A stretch of 64,000 nt of DNA from positions 1,798,001-1,862,000 of the forward strand of contig AP026123.1 of assembly GCA_030295235.1 (NCBI GenBank). Reading direction: 5' to 3'. How positions within the stretch are numbered: position 1 is the first letter of the stretch; every line of letters begins with the position of its first letter. A program made the translations under genes and the position numbers. This document shows, piece after piece, positions 9,838-19,089 of the stretch. Under the pieces are notes generated by a model. The model was not told the origin of the DNA. It worked only from the letters and a program-made list of their open reading frames with translations, and did not search any database. The DNA is from Fistulifera solaris. Its lineage: Eukaryota > Bacillariophyta > Bacillariophyceae > Naviculales > Stauroneidaceae.

Positions 9838-10803
9838 TGTCAAACCGATCACTTGATCTTCTGTTGTCGAGTGGTTGTTGTGCTGTGATGCTCGTCTTCG
9901 GATTGCAATGAAGAAGAGGTGCACACTCGCCGATCCGTGGCGATTGTGAGCATCTCGCTGAAAATGGTCAATCAGGTTGAGAAAGCGAGCACCGCGGTCG
10001 GCATGATATTTCGTCTGGTACTTGATTGCTGATACAAAATAACAACTTCCTTTAAATAGAGTTTGATTATTTAGCAAATCCTACAGAATGTTATGGAACA
10101 CTTTCCCTAAACGCTTTAAGACAATATCGTCTTTGAACTTTGGCGGTTCTTCTGTGATAATAGGTATAAAACGTGAAAAATCGCCAGTCTTTAGCAAATA
10201 GTACCATACGTAAGATGCCGTATGCCGTTGGCATTCATGAGTGACTAGTCACGGACGGATAAGGCTGTTGCCGATGATGCTTGCTATAGAGATACCTCAT
10301 AAGATGCAGGATGGGTTCAACCAGCTAGAGTGAAATGACAAGGCGCTCATCAAGCCCGTGTTGTTCAATTGTTATCCGTTGCTTTGTCTCAGACGTCCAT
10401 AAGGACCCGATTGATAAGAGGGTTGTTGCAGAATTTTCACCTCCATGAAGAAGTATTGTGGTCTTAATAGTTGAGGTACAAGTAGTCGATGGCCTAACTT
10501 CGATCCCGAGGTCTAGCACCTAGCACAGCTCACCCGTTACTCAACGGATACCGAACGGTTATGGCGCACCTATAATACAGTACCAGAATAATGAAAGAAA
10601 ATTCTACTTAGAGAAGATTTTTCTATGGTGCAGCTCAACGTATCGCCAAGAACGCGCTAGCCGCTCACTTTTTCACAAGGAGGAGAAAAGCGTTGACCCG
10701 ATTGATGATTTGATGGTTTGACTCTGTTTGCTTGCTTTGCAGAAACTCTCAAGTATCGTTAGCTTTTAGCCGGGCTTGTATTAATTTTCATCCATATTTT
10801 TCA
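9838..10803. promoter_or_regulatory. Long divergent intergenic region
   Basis: 966 bp between divergent starts, the longest repeat-free gap in the window. On the minus strand 9838-10077 stays open in frame with the ubiquitin-like gene and reads like protein (about 80 residues), but has no ATG. An unrecognised 5' exon or non-AUG start is possible. Nothing else is supported. Confidence 0.4.
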
Positions 10804-11451
10804 ATGAAAACATCAAAAGTCCTTTTTATCCTTTGCTCAATATGTCTCCATAGGTTGTCGTTCAGCGAAACGAATCAGTTAAGACGAAATCTCGGTAAGT
10901 CCATTGAATTTGCCCATGCATTATTTTACCTATTACTTATTTACCGATTATTATGTACTACAGGAGAGCATGCCAGTCATCCCAAACCACCCCCGAATAG
11001 TTCTGGGTCCAGCGGAGGCGGAACGTCAAGTGGCGGAGCAGCCAGCGGAAGTGGGTCGTCATCCAGCGGATCTGGCGGGGGCAGTAGCAGTGGGGGATCG
11101 TCCAGCGGGGGTAGCAACCATGGGTCGAATAGTGGAGGAAGCAGCTCATCGAGTTCGACGGGCTCTCGCAACAGAATGTCACAAAACCATGGGAAAGCCG
11201 TTTCGGATGTTCGTTCCGAAGTTGGTGTCATCATTGGACTGGTTGGTGCTGCGGCCCTTGTGAGCGCACTGCTTGTTGCAGCTTTTCGTCGACGTACTAC
11301 GATACAGACAGCACATCCGTTGAAAGGCTCCATAAACCGGCGAATGAATTTGTTCAATAATATGGCAAAACACAACCCTGCGGCGTCTCGTCCGCCGCGA
11401 CGCGTTGAAGATGTCTATATTCCAGCACCCGGTGATGCAGTTGGAGTTTGA
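10804..11451 (+). CDS. Gly/Ser-rich single-pass membrane protein
   Basis: Exons 10804-10894 and 10964-11451 across a 69-bp intron (GTAAGT to CAG), phase 1, giving about 192 aa. The intron length is a multiple of three without a stop, so retention would add 23 hydrophobic residues. The N-terminus is a signal peptide (KVLFILCSICLHRLSFS). Then come about 70 residues that are almost only Gly, Ser and Ala, a transmembrane helix (VGVIIGLVGAAALVSALLVAAF), and a basic cytosolic tail with RRRTT and a Pro-rich end. This is a type I topology. The Gly/Ser ectodomain could be a flexible stalk or a cell-wall-associated segment. No family recognised. Confidence 0.65.
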   Translation: MKTSKVLFILCSICLHRLSFSETNQLRRNLGKSIEFAHALFYLLLIYRLLCTTGEHASHPKPPPNSSGSSGGGTSSGGAASGSGSSSSGSGGGSSSGGSSSGGSNHGSNSGGSSSSSSTGSRNRMSQNHGKAVSDVRSEVGVIIGLVGAAALVSALLVAAFRRRTTIQTAHPLKGSINRRMNLFNNMAKHNPAASRPPRRVEDVYIPAPGDAVGV

Positions 11452-11764
11452 GAGCGTGATTCTTCGCCTGTGACAACGACGCATCTAGCTACAATTTTCA
11501 TTCTCCAGCAAAATTGATCGCACCTCAACAAACCGTTTGTCAACAATCAACGCCACCTATCGCAACCAGACCGCTACTTTTGCATGAAAGTAATGTTTCC
11601 CTTTTCTTTGAAACGCGGGAGTGTCGTTTTCCTTTATTTGGAAGACATAATGAGGCAATTTCCGGATCGATAAGTGTATATAGTGCCGAAGAACCCGACA
11701 GTCACAGTAGATTCCATTAAAAAAATGACCCAAGGGCCAGTTGTACAAGTAATATTCTATAAAT
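11452..11764. other. Convergent 3' intergenic region
   Basis: 313 bp between two convergent stop codons. No supported gene; presumably two 3' UTRs. Confidence 0.45.
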
Positions 11765-12672
11765 TTACTTTCCAGTCCAGAGCTTTCCGGCATCCGTTTC
11801 ACCGGCCATTAGTTTCTTCCAGGCATCGTGTGTTTCATGAATCACCTTAATGGCTTCCGCCTTGTCCAAGAACTTCTCGTCGAAACCGAACTCGTTGATG
11901 GGCTTGTCATCCGGAGTCTTGTACCAGCGGAACCATTCTCGGATACCCGCCTTGATTGACTCGGGGACATCGTTAATATCATTGTATTCTTTCGCGAGCG
12001 GATCATCGGTGGCAATCGCCAAGACCTTCCAGTCCAATTCACCATCATCAATCATGGCCAACACACCCAACGGTTTGACGGATTTGACACTACCCATGGC
12101 CAAAGCCGACGAGCCAATTTCGACGACATCAATGGGATCGTTGTCACCGAAGCAACCCAACTCGGGATGTTTGACACCCGGATCTTCCCACGTTTGCGGA
12201 AGACATCCGTAGTTCCAAAAGATGGGTCCGTGATAGTCACGGAGTTTTCCCTTCTTAATGTCCTGAGCAATGGGATTGCCTTCCTCTTTGGTGGCCACTT
12301 CCATCTTGGCGCGGGTCATTTTGGGAATTTCGACCACCTAATGAAAATATTGAAGAGCGTGAGCTTGCCTGCGTCGGAAAAAGCTACGTTACAACCATTT
12401 TTGTATCAACGAACATGTTTGCTTACCATATTGAAAGATCCATCCTCATTCGAAAGATCAATATCATGCCACGGTGAAAGAGTTTTGTCACCTTCCTTGA
12501 ATTTCAGTCGGAAGCTTTCGGTTTTTTCTTGACCGACCACGTCGGTGGAAATACCGGCAACCGCCTGCCACTGGCCGATCAAGAATCGACCACGCGGAAG
12601 ACCGTGCGCCGTCCAAGCCGTAGCTCGACTCGCGAGGAGGAGGAAGGAAAGAGCGGATTTGGTAATGTGCAT
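11765..12672 (-). CDS. PPA: Plastid soluble inorganic pyrophosphatase
   Basis: Exons 12427-12672 and 11765-12337 across an 89-bp intron (GTAAGC to TAG), phase 0, 272 aa. The junction gives FNMVVEIP, the conserved family I strand. The catalytic segment GDNDPIDVVEIGS (about residues 146-158) carries the metal-binding aspartates, and IFWNYGCLPQTWEDPG, MIDDGELDWKVLAI and NDINDVP are intact. The enzyme hydrolyses PPi to two phosphates and pulls biosynthetic reactions forward. Residues 1-20 are a signal peptide followed by ATAWTAHG, an ASAFAP-like junction with Trp, so this is the plastid isoform. Start ATG at 12672. Divergent from another plastid-protein gene. Confidence 0.93.
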
Positions 12673-13129
12673 GGTAAATTGGCTGAAACAAACGACACGA
12701 ACGAGTTTTGTTATTACTCTCGATTGGATCTTTGTCAACAACGGGGACGACTTTTTCGTTTACACGCGTCTGCGCATCATGTGGTTCTCCGCTTCGTTTT
12801 CGCGGGTTGCCGCCAAGCAACAGCGTCATCGACTGACGTATCGGCACCTTTGTCGAACCGGTACTTTTTAGTCTTGAACACTCGTGTCTGGATGCTTACG
12901 TCATCCTCGCGAGAATGCGCTGTTCGCATTGCATGAGAGACGATTTTTCTCATAAAAATGTGCCGTCGTTTTGTCATGACCCGTAGTATTTCTTATTCAT
13001 TCGCATCATCAACTTCTTTTCGACAACTCTTCGAACCCGATCGTTTATCAAAGTGACTTCTTTCATCTTCAGTGTGATCGAAAGGGAGTCTTGTCCTTTT
13101 TAGTTTTTTTTACCTTCACATCCTTCACC
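12673..13129. promoter_or_regulatory. Shared upstream region of two plastid-protein genes
   Basis: 457 bp between divergent starts. Half-CRE motifs TGACGT (near 12835) and TACGTCA (near 12897) occur. Long open frames on both strands here have no protein signature. Confidence 0.45.
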
Positions 13130-14098
13130 ATGAAATCCTTCGAAAGAACGATCCTACATTGCATTCTTTTTCAATTTCTCGTCATTTCGGCGTGTGCATT
13201 CGTTCCTTCGCCCACCAAGTCAACGTTTCCATTACGGGCAACGGAAGATTCATCGTCCACCGTCGATAATAGGAAAAAGACGGACTTTACTGTCCCTCTC
13301 AGTGTCGAGGAAATGGTCCGTCAAGTTGCCGCCTGCATGAAACAAGCTTCGTCCGATGGACTCGACAAACAAATCATTCGTGTATTACTCCCTCGGGATG
13401 CCAGCAATGCCGATTTTGGCAAATATTGGGAACAAGAAAGTAGAGGCAATTCTGTTTTGGTTCCGAACGACGAAAGCTGGCAAGGGGGAATCATGCAATT
13501 GTACCGTTCGGCGGCACCGACGGGGGCCGAAATCGTGCGACAATATACCAACAAAGATGTTGGATTGCCACCTCGCATCACCGAAGATCGTTCCGTCGAT
13601 GAAAGTGGCGTCGATGGTGTCGGATTGTTGAAAACGGAAGATCCTTCCATTGCGTGTTGGGTGCAACCGACCCAAGAGACCGTACAAGACTACATTATGG
13701 ACACTCTCAACGATGATGGTACCACCATCATTCTCATGAATCCTCAATGGCGGTTGGTTGATGATGTACTGGATTCCGCGAGTCAAGGAGAAGGTTTCCT
13801 TTCGGGTTTGGCATCGTTTTTGGGCGGCAAGGGGAGTGTTTTGAAGCGACTCAATGCCGCCGGATTCCAACCCGTGTATACGTTAGAGGGATATGTGTGT
13901 CGGGGGGCCAATGTCCGTTTGTTGCAAACCTACCAAGCCGATTGGCAAGTATTTTGTGAACGAGATGATGGTGAAACCTATATTCCGGTGGGTTCGTTAC
14001 CCTCCCGACCCACCTATCAAGATGTGGAACAGATGCTGAAAGATGCAAATATTGGTTACAAGTATGCACGAGACATTGGTCTGCAACCAAAGTTATAA
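13130..14098 (+). CDS. Plastid DUF1995-like protein
   Basis: 322 aa, one exon, TAA stop. The start is the ATG at 13130; the frame is open upstream but the signal peptide begins here. Residues 1-23 are hydrophobic and end ISACAFVPSPT, a textbook ASAFAP-type plastid junction. The rest matches the layout of DUF1995 proteins: LSVEEMVRQVAACMKQASSDG at the start, a Rossmann-like half with IIRVLLPRD, then TTIILMNPQWR, and a C-terminal segment with FQPVYTLEGYVCRGANVRLL and WQVF. These are plastid proteins conserved from cyanobacteria to plants; their biochemistry is not established, and some members affect photosystem assembly. Confidence 0.78.
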   Translation: MKSFERTILHCILFQFLVISACAFVPSPTKSTFPLRATEDSSSTVDNRKKTDFTVPLSVEEMVRQVAACMKQASSDGLDKQIIRVLLPRDASNADFGKYWEQESRGNSVLVPNDESWQGGIMQLYRSAAPTGAEIVRQYTNKDVGLPPRITEDRSVDESGVDGVGLLKTEDPSIACWVQPTQETVQDYIMDTLNDDGTTIILMNPQWRLVDDVLDSASQGEGFLSGLASFLGGKGSVLKRLNAAGFQPVYTLEGYVCRGANVRLLQTYQADWQVFCERDDGETYIPVGSLPSRPTYQDVEQMLKDANIGYKYARDIGLQPKL

Positions 14099-14423
14099 GC
14101 TTTAATGAGAATAAGAAATAACATGATGATGTTGAGTTGTTAGTAGACGAATATAAGCATACCCGCAAGCCTTTTGTAGCTAAAGAGTCTACTTGAGAGG
14201 TGCTTTTTCTACTTCTGGTCGCGCGAAAAACGGATGCAACAACTGCTGATTGTCTCGAATTCAGGTAAATTGAGCGGTATGGACGCGTGTATAGCGTGTT
14301 CTCGGAGGCGCTTGTAAGACTTCAGAGGAAAATTACTGTTGCAGATAGTTCCAGTTTTTCTGATTTCATTCGCCACCACTTCCGTTCGAACCTGTTCATC
14401 CTTCTTCATTTGTTTCTCGTTTC
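14099..14423. other. Convergent 3' intergenic region
   Basis: 325 bp between the DUF1995-like stop and the ALG14 stop. No gene supported; the open frames seen are antisense or continue into ALG14 in the wrong frame. Confidence 0.45.
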
Positions 14424-15047
14424 TCATTTGTCCTTTTGGCGTCGAACAAAACTCTCTACCAGTTTCGATCGAGGATATTGGCGATGGAGTTCCTCCCAAT
14501 GCACCACAAACAGGTCCGCCCAAGGATACAGCAATTTTCCCGTCAGGCTCAAAGTTTGGACGCGACAGTACGACTCGACAAAGACAATTTGACCGGGACA
14601 CCATCCTACCACCCGCCAAAACAGCGCGGCCACACAAAGGGGTACGACCGTTCCCGGACCATTGCACAGAATCAAACCGGGTCGGATCTTGGCAATGAGA
14701 AAGAAGGCGTGCCATAGTGCGTATATGGTTGAAAAGAGACTCGTTGCATACGATTGACCCACTTCTCGGGCGCGCGGAATGGTGTGTACGACGGCATGGC
14801 GGTCGGGCAAGCGCATGACGGAAGTTGTATCCGTCGAGGCGCGACAATATTCCAGCGGTACATAATACGATCGATTCAACTGTTTCGTCAATTGTAATAT
14901 TTCGGTGGTGTGACCACCCGAACCCAAAATGACCAGCGTTTTGAGCGGTTTTGAATTCGTTTTCGTTCGACGAATGCATCGAAAGACCCAAACGATTCGA
15001 ACGAAGAGAACAATGGCGATGCAACCCGCCACAAAAGCGTAACTCAT
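14424..15047 (-). CDS. ALG14: UDP-GlcNAc transferase subunit ALG14
   Basis: 207 aa, one exon. The frame stays open upstream to 15413, but that extension translates a transposon-like inverted repeat, so the start is taken as the ATG at 15047, which opens the hydrophobic anchor SYAFVAGCIAIVLFVRIVWV. Signatures: TLVILGSGGHTTEILQL (the Gly-rich GT-B N-lobe), CNGPGTVVPLCVAA, and HWEELHRQYP near the C-terminus. Alg14 anchors the catalytic Alg13 to the ER membrane; together they add the second GlcNAc to dolichol-PP-GlcNAc in N-glycan synthesis. The catalytic Alg13 half is absent here, as in most eukaryotes. Confidence 0.92.
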   Translation of the reverse strand: MSYAFVAGCIAIVLFVRIVWVFRCIRRTKTNSKPLKTLVILGSGGHTTEILQLTKQLNRSYYVPLEYCRASTDTTSVMRLPDRHAVVHTIPRAREVGQSYATSLFSTIYALWHAFFLIAKIRPGLILCNGPGTVVPLCVAALFWRVVGWCPGQIVFVESYCRVQTLSLTGKLLYPWADLFVVHWEELHRQYPRSKLVESFVRRQKDK

Positions 15048-15180
15048 CTCTTCACTTCGTTTTGCAGAGAACAGGGGATATCTTAGATAAAAGAATTTAA
15101 CAACAACGTCTGATTCTTCGTGAAATGCCAAATGTAATAGAATCTCCTCGCGATTTGCAAAATAAAACGAAAAAAAGTGG

Positions 15181-15361
15181 CAGCGGCGACGAGATTCTTT
15201 CAGAAACCAGCCGATTTCCGGGTGACTTTTCACAAACCAGCATTTAGGCTGTTTAGGGCCCTTCCTCCTACTGTTTGCAATCATACCAAAGGGCCTGCTG
15301 GCTGGTTTGTGAAAAGTCACCCGGAAATCGGCTGGTTTCTGAAAGTATCTCCAGCGGCGAC
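15181..15361. mobile_element. MITE with 51-bp terminal inverted repeats and 10-bp target duplication
   Basis: The element itself is 15191-15351 (161 bp). Its ends are inverted copies beginning GAGATTCTTTCAGAAACC and GAGATACTTTCAGAAACC, matching over 51 bp with one mismatch. It is flanked by a perfect direct repeat CAGCGGCGAC at 15181-15190 and 15352-15361, a 10-bp target-site duplication. There is no coding capacity. TIRs plus a 9-11 bp duplication are typical of Mutator-like elements, so this is probably a non-autonomous Mutator MITE. It lies about 145 bp upstream of ALG14. Confidence 0.88.
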
Positions 15362-15498
15362 TGGGAGCAGATCCCCAGAATTTCTGGAAACGTGGAAGCA
15401 CAGGCAGAAACAAAATAGTTCAGAATTATTTCCGTCTATAATATCATTTATATGTACTATAGTCAAAAGTGTATGTCAACTTATCCACGATTGCACTT

Positions 15499-16120
15499 CA
15501 GTCATGAATCCATATTCTTTTTAGCGACAGTGCAGCCACAATTCGTTCATTCAGCAGATTATGTTGAGCTCCATTTGTCATTGTTGCAATGAGATAGGCT
15601 TTAACAGCGTTTTCATTACACATCATTATATTTTACGTCAAAGAGCCTAGCGAAACGTTGTCTTCCGTATTTACTATGGACCAAAGTGATAGTTCAAGGA
15701 GACCACGACTGCATTTCAGTCATGAATTGAAATTTTTCGAACGACAATGCTGCCTACAATTCGTTTGCTCAGCAAATCTTGAGCTCTATTTGTCGTTGTT
15801 GCAATGAAATAGACTTTAGCAGCGTTTGCATTACACGTCATTATACTTTACGTCGAAGAGCCTTGCGATACGTTGTCTTCCGTATTTACTATGGACCGAA
15901 GTGTTTTCCGTATTTCGCCACGACTGCTCTTCAGTCATGAATCAATAGTCGTTCGAGCGACCAAGAGGAGCGACAATGCTGCCTACAATTCGTTTGCTCA
16001 GCAAATCTTGAGCTCTATTTGTCGTTGTTGCAATGAAATAGACTTTAGCAGCGTTTGCATTACACGTCATTATACTTTACGTCGAAGAGCCTTGCGAAAC
16101 GTTGTCTTCAGTATTTACTC
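15499..16120. repeat. Satellite A: three tandem copies of a ~216-bp unit
   Basis: Copies begin at CAGTCATGAAT at 15499, 15717 and 15932 (spacings 218 and 215). Shared blocks include CTACAATTCGTTTGCTCAGC, GTCGTTGTTGCAATGAAATA, ACGTCATTATACTTTACGTC and GTTGTCTTCCGTATTTACT. Copies 2 and 3 are closest. A small palindrome, GACTG-N5-CAGTC, precedes each repeat start. A partial fourth copy reappears at about 16768-16800, on the far side of the palindromic array. No coding potential. Confidence 0.85.
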
Positions 16121-16184
16121 TAGTCTAAAGACTATGAAAGTTAAGACCCAAAAGTACCAGGTAGCCCTCACGACCCAAAACACC

Positions 16185-16757
16185 GTCATTCCAGAATTCC
16201 TGGGCCTATGACAGATTTTCTGTATGACGCAAACAGAAATTCCAGAATTTCTGGAAAATGCACAAAATCGTTGTGTGACGCAAATCTCCGATTCCAGAAT
16301 TCTTGGAACGTGCACAGAATCTTTGTGCGACGCAAAGCACCTAATCAGTAATCAGTATAATCCAAAATATCTGGAATTCGCGCAGAATTTCTGTAGGACC
16401 CAAAACACCGAGTCCAGAATTTCTGGACCTATGACAGATTTTCTGTATGACGCAAACACCGATTCCAGAATTTCTGGAAAATGCACAAAATCGTTGTGTG
16501 ACAGAAATCTCCTATTCCAGAATTCTTGGAACGTACACAGAATCTTTGTGCAACGCAAAGCTCCTAATTAAGAATATCTGGAAGTCGCACAGAACTTCTG
16601 TACGGCCATAACACCGAGTCCAGAATTTCGGAATTTTAGGCAGAATTTCTGTGTGACGCAAACACCGATTCCAGAATTTCTGGAACGTGCACAAAATCTT
16701 CGTGCGACGTAAAGCACCTAATCCAGAATATCTGGAAGTCACACAGAACTTCTGTAA
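16185..16757. repeat. Palindromic satellite array 1 (about 11 subunits of ~55 bp)
   Basis: Each ~55-bp subunit holds two 15-17 bp palindromes: TCCAGA-N3-TCTGGA, then 5-6 bp, then CACAGA-N3-TCTGTG (or ACAGA-N3-TCTGT), then a ~17-bp spacer such as TGACGCAAACACCGAT. Four subunits form a higher-order unit of about 222 bp (for instance ACAGATTTTCTGT at 16211 and 16434). The array interrupts satellite A, a fragment of which resumes after it. Open frames through it encode only repeated peptide noise. Confidence 0.88.
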
Positions 16758-16800
16758 GTTTACGGTTCTCGGAGACCACGACTGCATTATTTCAGTTATG

Positions 16801-17084
16801 TGTCATGCGTACTGGTAAGGGTTGATATCTCTGATCTTTGCATCGCCCACTGGAGCCAGGTTGATTTTGGCAATTAATTTACACACATACCAGGTTATGC
16901 AATCTTTGACCTGGAACTCAAAGGGAAATCAGCGAAAGCCGTGGTCCATGGTGATATGAACCGTGACTGAAATCCAGTCTTGTCTGATGTTTTAACGTGT
17001 TGTCGAAAGTGCTACGACAGCCAAAAGACCTTCTTTAGATGCCGCAATGCCTCGGTCTCTATTTCATTGTAATATCTTTACTAT
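16801..17084. other. Pyruvate kinase downstream region
   Basis: 284 bp between the repeat island and the pyruvate kinase stop codon. No feature recognised. Confidence 0.4.
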
Positions 17085-18755
17085 TTAAATGAATTTCATG
17101 GTGTTTCCGTCCACCAAGATTAAGCTATCATTTTCCAGGACCCATCCCAATGCGGCGGCCTTTTCGACAGCATTCGCCATCGTAACGCAGTTCTCTACAA
17201 CGGGAAAGACGGCACGATACAGTTGCTGTTGACGGGCTTGTTTGGAGGAGGAGCAAAAGGAAATGACGGGAATATGGGGTCGACATGCGGCAATGATCGG
17301 GGCCATATCCGCGTTCAAACAAAGAATGGCGACACTATCACGCTCGAGCGCCGCTCGGCATACGGCATGCGCCATGGGAGCGTACTCGCTGGATTCCGCG
17401 GCGTAACACACATTAGAAGCGACCGGGAAGGGTGCCGCGGCACTGTATCGTTCCGAAGCGACAATGATTTCGTTCATCGTACGGACAGTCGTATCCGGGT
17501 ATTTGCCTTTGGCGGTCTCTCCACTGGTCATGGTGGCATCGCAGCCGTCATACACGGCGTTGGTGACATCACTCACTTCAGCTCGGGTCGGACGGGGATT
17601 CTTGGTCATACTTTCCAACATTTGTGTGGCAACAATGACGGGCTTCCCGACGGCGTTACAGGCGGCTACCATTTCCTTTTGCGCGTTCGTGACTTGCGAA
17701 AGCGGAATCTCCACACCAAGATCACCACGGGCGACCATGATGGCATCACTTGCCTCCAAGATCGCATCAAAATTCTTTAACGCCAATGAGGTTTCGATTT
17801 TACTTATAATCAGTGGCAACGGTTTTGTCCAGTTCAATTCACGAGCACATTCCGCAATGTGCGCCCGAATCTATTGCACTCCTTCGGCAGTTTGAACAAA
17901 GGATGCCGCCACAAAGTCAATATCGGCCGCCTGCATGCCGTAACGAATGTCGGCCTTATCTTTTTCCGACATGGCCGGTAAATCACTGGTATCCGCAAAA
18001 GGCAAATTGACGCCTGCCCGACTGCGCAAATCTCCCGTATTATCGATAGTACAAATCACCGTTTCGCCATGAATCGATTGGACGGTCAAGGAGATAGCTC
18101 CGTCATCCAACAGCACGGTCATTCCTGGCTGCAGCGCCTTGTGTAAGGACTTGTAGTCAATAAACAAAGCATCCGGTGTGCTACCACCCTCCAAGGGAGT
18201 CGTGTGCAAAGTAATCGTGTCTCCCTGATTCAACTGAATGGTCGCGTGGCCGGTATCATCATTCGCCAACTTGCCGGTACGAAGTTCCGGTCCCTTGGTA
18301 TCCAATAAGATGGCGCGGGTATCCTGGAGAGGTGCACCGAAGAGTGTTTTCTAATCAATCAAATGAAATCGAAGCAATAACGTTATTACGTCAGAATGAC
18401 TCAAGAACAAGAAAGCATACGTTTGCATGCTCACAACTACGGCAACACTCACCTGCGCCAACGCCAAATTCGTGCAACGCAATTCGACTTCTTCGGGTGT
18501 CGCGTGCGAAAAGTTGAGACGCATAATCTTCATTCCTTCCTTCACCACCTTCTGTAAAGGTTCTTGTTGTTCCGATGTCGGCCCAATGGTGGCTACCATT
18601 TTGACCAAAGGCAACGTACTGACATGATTGGTGGTGGGCGCTGGTTTGGGCAAACGAAAGGAGGTCGTCTGGAGTTGTCGCGATAGTTGTGAAACTCCTG
18701 CGATCCTGGTGCGCAACGCTGCTGCTGTTTTCGAGCGAAGAAATGACGAAAACAT
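17085..18755 (-). CDS. PK: Pyruvate kinase, probably mitochondrial, interrupted by an in-frame TAG
   Basis: Exons 18453-18755 and 17085-18350 across a 102-bp intron (GTGAGT to TAG), phase 0, 522 codons apart from the stop. Pyruvate kinase converts PEP and ADP to pyruvate and ATP. The conserved blocks are present: [91 protein letters not shown] and [11 protein letters not shown]. At 17871-17873 a TAG replaces the codon between GVQ and IRAHIAEC, where Glu or a similar residue is expected; the frame is otherwise unbroken. The arginine- and serine-rich N-terminus (residues 1-38) looks like a mitochondrial presequence. It is either a nonsense allele, a sequencing error or a recent pseudogene; intact flanking sequence argues against old decay. 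Confidence 0.85.
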
Positions 18756-19089
18756 AGTGTGAAGTGTCTTGATTGAATGAAAACTTTCCTAAGCAAGCCA
18801 GGTAGACCTATGCAAAGGATTCAATAGAAGTGAATGATTGGTTTTTGCGCGTTGCCGCGAAACGTGTGATGAAAGCGAAGATTCAATACCGTTAGGCGAA
18901 ACATAAGCCAATCAAAATGCAAGTGACGTCACTATCGCTTTAACCCCGACCATATAGTAGTAGAGTTACGAAGATTTCACGCCATCGGAACGACGAAAAA
19001 TAAGCGTTTTATTGTTTTTGTTGAAGGTGCGAAACAAAAATCATTCCTGTTGATAAATTATCCTATCATAGACTACTTACTCCTCTAAA
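18756..19089. promoter_or_regulatory. Bidirectional region between pyruvate kinase and NIT-kinase
   Basis: 334 bp between two divergent ATGs, with a perfect CRE octamer at its centre (18924-18931). Confidence 0.5.
18924..18931. promoter_or_regulatory. CRE-type palindrome TGACGTCA
   Basis: A perfect 8-bp CRE, 169 bp from the pyruvate kinase ATG and about 160 bp from the NIT-kinase ATG. CRE-like TGACGT sites bound by bZIP factors mediate CO2/cAMP responses of some diatom genes; function here is inferred. Confidence 0.4.

Noticed and set aside
10895-10963. Retained reading through the 69-bp intron of the Gly/Ser membrane protein
   Set aside because: Good GTAAGT donor and CAG acceptor and intron-like T-rich composition; kept as a possible splice variant only.
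15048-15413. N-terminal extension of ALG14 by 122 codons
   Set aside because: It translates both arms of the MITE inverted repeat; the ALG14 membrane anchor starts at 15047.
16185-16757. CRISPR array
   Set aside because: The regular spacing comes from tandem units whose spacers also repeat; the context is nuclear eukaryotic and no cas-like gene is present.
17085-18755. Reassignment of TAG to a sense codon to explain pyruvate kinase
   Set aside because: TAG ends the D-glutamate cyclase-like gene (30464-30466) and the PsbQ/Psb31-like gene (57515-57517) at the expected places.
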